36,596 nucleotides of DNA from Chloroflexota bacterium (GTDB lineage Bacteria; Chloroflexota; Chloroflexia; Chloroflexales; Roseiflexaceae): contig JAUQOW010000014.1 in NCBI GenBank assembly GCA_030550675.1, positions 1 through 36,596 of the forward strand. Reading direction: 5' to 3'. The translations under genes and the position numbers were made by a program. Under the pieces are notes generated by a model. The model was not told the DNA's origin, did no database searches, and was given only the letters and a program-made list of their open reading frames with translations. Each line of letters starts with the position of its first letter. The first letter of the stretch is position 1. Shown in pieces: positions 34,925-36,596 of this stretch.

Positions 34925-35415
34925 GCGAGGGGTGTTTGCTACGTCTCTGACGCCTGTTTTCCCTCATCCCCCCAACCTCTCAAGGGTAGAGTTTTTAGGG
35001 TGCGAGGGGTGTTTTCCGCATCCTGACGCCTGTTTTCCCTCATCCCCCCTGCTCACAGATGTAGAGTTTTTGGGGTGCAAGGGGTTTTTTCTGCGTCCTG
35101 ACGCCTGTTTTTGCCCTCACCCCTAGCCCCTCTCCCGCAGCGCGGGAGAGGGGAGCATTTTGGCGTCCTGATGCCTGAAGCAGGCGACTCAGCACAATGG
35201 CGCACTTGAAAACTCTACACTTGTGAGCATCCTCCCTGCCCCCTTCTCCCCCAAGGAGAGAAGGGGGAGTTTGCGCATCCTGATGCCTGAAACGAGCGAT
35301 GCAACACGAGGGCGCGCCTGACAACGCTACCCTTGTGTGCCACTCCCTTTTCCCACACGCTGCGGGAGAAGGGTGAGATGGAGCGTCTTGATGCCTGAAG
35401 CAGCGGCACACCCAG
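34925..35415. repeat. Degenerate tandem and inverted repeat region
   Basis: The motif (G/C)(C/T)(A/G)TC(C/T)TGA(C/T)GCCTG recurs six times, anchored at about 34949, 35026, 35100, 35170, 35282 and 35390 (periods 77, 74, 70, 112 and 108). The first units also repeat TTTTCCCTCATCCCCC and GTAGAGTTTTTRGGGTGC. GCTCACAgaTGTAGAGTTTT at about 35051 recurs inverted near 35205-35227. Strong hairpins lie at 35127-35153 (CCCCTCTCCCGC arms) and 35239-35267 (CCCCCTTCTC arms). Open frames across it are low-complexity and judged non-coding. Confidence 0.75.
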
Positions 35416-35600
35416 GGAACGAATGGTAGGGGCGCGACGCCGCTGCGCCCACAGGCAGCGCCCATCATCACAGGGTGATCTGGATCGCGCGGTTCTTCCT
35501 GTCGTCCGCGCGCCCGCGCCCACGGGCAGCGCCTGGGAAGGTGACCATCACCACACGGCGGCATGCAGTGTGCGGAAAATCCGCCCCGATCCGCAGGTCA

Positions 35601-36093
35601 TCACGCCCCGCCGCCGTATCGTCTTCGGCGACGCTTTGGCGGCTTCTCTTCCGACGACAACAGCAGATCCACATCGATCAAATCCTGGGGACGGCCAGAT
35701 GCCAGTTTTGCTTCGAATCAGATCAGACCTGGAGATAAACGGCACAACGGGGTCATCGAACTGTACTTCGACACGCTGTTGCCAGGCGGGATCGAACTCC
35801 AATCCAGGTATGCCCATGAGAATATCGACCCGCAGAGGCGGAACGCCCATCTGGTAGAACGTTCCGTCTTCCGTAGAATCGCGCTCGGTCAATCCCGACA
35901 AGGGGACGCCAAACGCTCGGAGCGCCTGGTAGACAGCTCTGGCATTCTGCTCGTCTATGCTGATCCACAGATATCGGTTGGTGTAACGAGGTTCAGCGTA
36001 CTGAACGACGGCGTACCCTCCGATAACAGGATATCGGACGCCGTTGCCATTGAAAAGTTTCAACAGATCGCTGAAGTCGGGGTTGACGAACAT
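35601..36093 (-). pseudogene. Nucleotidyltransferase-fold protein, frameshifted and with the catalytic DxD lost
   Basis: The frame starts MFVNPDFSDLLKLFNGNGVR and continues YPVIGGYAVVQYAEPRYT, as in a family of small bacterial nucleotidyltransferases found with a short partner gene. Two defects are visible. First, where that family normally has a K-D-x-D-x-W type active site after PRYT, this protein reads N-R-Y-L-W, one residue shorter and without the acidic pair. Second, at an A4 run (35706-35709, codon 129) the family-like C-terminus shifts frame: dropping one A restores KLASGRPQDLIDVDLLLSSE and ends at TGA 35603-35601, whereas the uncorrected frame gives an unrelated tail to 35548. Most likely a decaying gene; a sequencing error could explain the frameshift but not the active-site change. 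Confidence 0.7.
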
Positions 36094-36244
36094 CGACGCC
36101 CTTTACCCGATGTGCATGGACGATCAATTCCCAGGCGGCTTCAAACCGGCTGCGTGGTTCCTGAGCCTGCCAGAATGCCAGATCGAAGGATCGATCCAGG
36201 TCTTCAATTCGTCCCGTGCGCTCGGTGAAGTTCTTGCGATCCAT
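35993..36244 (-). CDS. Small partner protein of the nucleotidyltransferase module (unknown function)
   Basis: An 83-residue protein starting MDRKNFTERTGRIEDLDRSF. The core DLAFWQAQEPRSRFEAAWEL and RLQRSVETFQ resemble small proteins seen in front of nucleotidyltransferase genes in many bacteria, a layout shared with toxin-antitoxin-like modules. That link is from memory of family context, not shown here. The last approximately 17 residues are Arg-rich and come from reading 101 bases into the nucleotidyltransferase gene, so the original stop may have been lost. No SD is evident before the ATG. The partner is itself degenerate, so this is probably a relic. Confidence 0.55.
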   Translation of the reverse strand: MDRKNFTERTGRIEDLDRSFDLAFWQAQEPRSRFEAAWELIVHAHRVKGVDVRQPRLQRSVETFQWQRRPISCYRRVRRRSVR

Positions 36245-36411
36245 AGCGGACAGCCTGTTATGCTTGAACGCTTTTCCCTCCACATTATACACCGGTGTCA
36301 CAGTAAGCGCCCGCTGTGGGTCACCTCGCACGGGCGAATTCGACTGACCGTTGGACGGACCCGTCAGCGCATCGCGCAGGAACAACCAGATAAGGTCACA
36401 CCTTTACCTGT

Positions 36412-36596
36412 CCACCGGGCACACCTTCAACTTTTCACCTTCAACCTTACACCCTTACACCTCTTCCACCTTCCACCGCCCACCGCTTTGCCTTGCCGCC
36501 GCCTGTTTCTGTCATCCACGAAGCCCACGAAGGGGCGCGAAAGGGCGCACCTTCAACTTTGCACCTTCCACCTTCCACCGCTTTGCCTTGCCGCCG
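36412..36596. repeat. CACCTTCAAC-type simple repeats and a direct repeat
   Basis: Short C/A/T-rich units (CACCTTCAAC, CACCTTCCAC) recur across 36412-36475 and 36547-36578. CACCGCTTTGCCTTGCCGCC occurs twice, at about 36480-36499 and 36576-36595. Between them lies CACGAAGCCCACGAAGGGGCGCGAAAGG. The 352-base stretch 36245-36596 contains no gene. Confidence 0.6.

Noticed and set aside
34925-35415. Possible CRISPR array
   Set aside because: Repeat units are degenerate and unevenly spaced, spacers are not unique and equal in length, and no cas genes are nearby.
35040-35564. Open frame of 174 codons on the minus strand
   Set aside because: It crosses the hairpin-rich repeat array and encodes recurring low-complexity peptides (for example LSRAAGEGLGVRA) known from translated repeats; no start signal and no family.

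Overview
The window looks like a chromosomal segment of a filamentous anoxygenic phototroph of the Chloroflexota, most like Roseiflexus. This is an inference from the high G+C, the style of the proteins (Chloroflexi-type W-Y-F-A-E-G surface repeats, carboxypeptidase-regulatory-like repeats, 7TM histidine kinases) and the many small palindromic intergenic repeats. No rRNA, tRNA, CRISPR array, phage gene or intact insertion sequence was seen.

Layout. (1) 74-5305, minus strand: a three-gene cell-surface cluster made of a lipoprotein with four regulatory-like domains fused to a glycosyl-hydrolase-like domain, a secreted N-acetylmuramoyl-L-alanine amidase/PGRP protein with four surface repeats, and a membrane-anchored coiled-coil protein. 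A TTGACA-17-TATCAT promoter overlapping a perfect palindrome precedes it. (2) 5426-9990, minus: a complete ribose/rhamnose-type sugar ABC operon in the order binding lipoprotein, double ATPase, permease, permease. Three of the four genes have tight or 4-base overlapping junctions. (3) 10236-14313, minus: a phosphorelay operon of a membrane histidine kinase, a stand-alone receiver and a REC-PAS-HK-REC hybrid. (4) 14651-21843, minus: an ion-transport block of two different P2-type cation ATPases flanking a pair of RCK/TrkA-type NAD-binding regulators. (5) 22292-23901, minus: a small membrane-anchored DUF6174-like protein and a rhamnulose-1-phosphate aldolase-like enzyme. (6) 24197-29123, plus: a 7TM-PAS histidine kinase translationally coupled to a PfkB sugar kinase, followed by an S9 oligopeptidase. 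(7) 29219-34856: a DUF4397 secreted protein (minus), a short HTH regulator of WYL-family type (plus), a GH2 beta-mannosidase (plus) and a 4-alpha-glucanotransferase (minus). (8) 34857-36596: repeat-rich DNA holding a decayed nucleotidyltransferase module.

The genes point to carbohydrate uptake and turnover, envelope maintenance, cation homeostasis and signal transduction. The least ordinary observations are: a dispersed palindromic element whose outermost TGA is the stop codon of two genes; a nucleotidyltransferase that has lost both its catalytic DxD and its reading frame; three SD-less genes with a -10 box placed as for leaderless transcripts; LacI-type operator-like palindromes; and the clustering of two P-type ATPases with two RCK proteins. 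I did not find a clearly new defence or mobile system.
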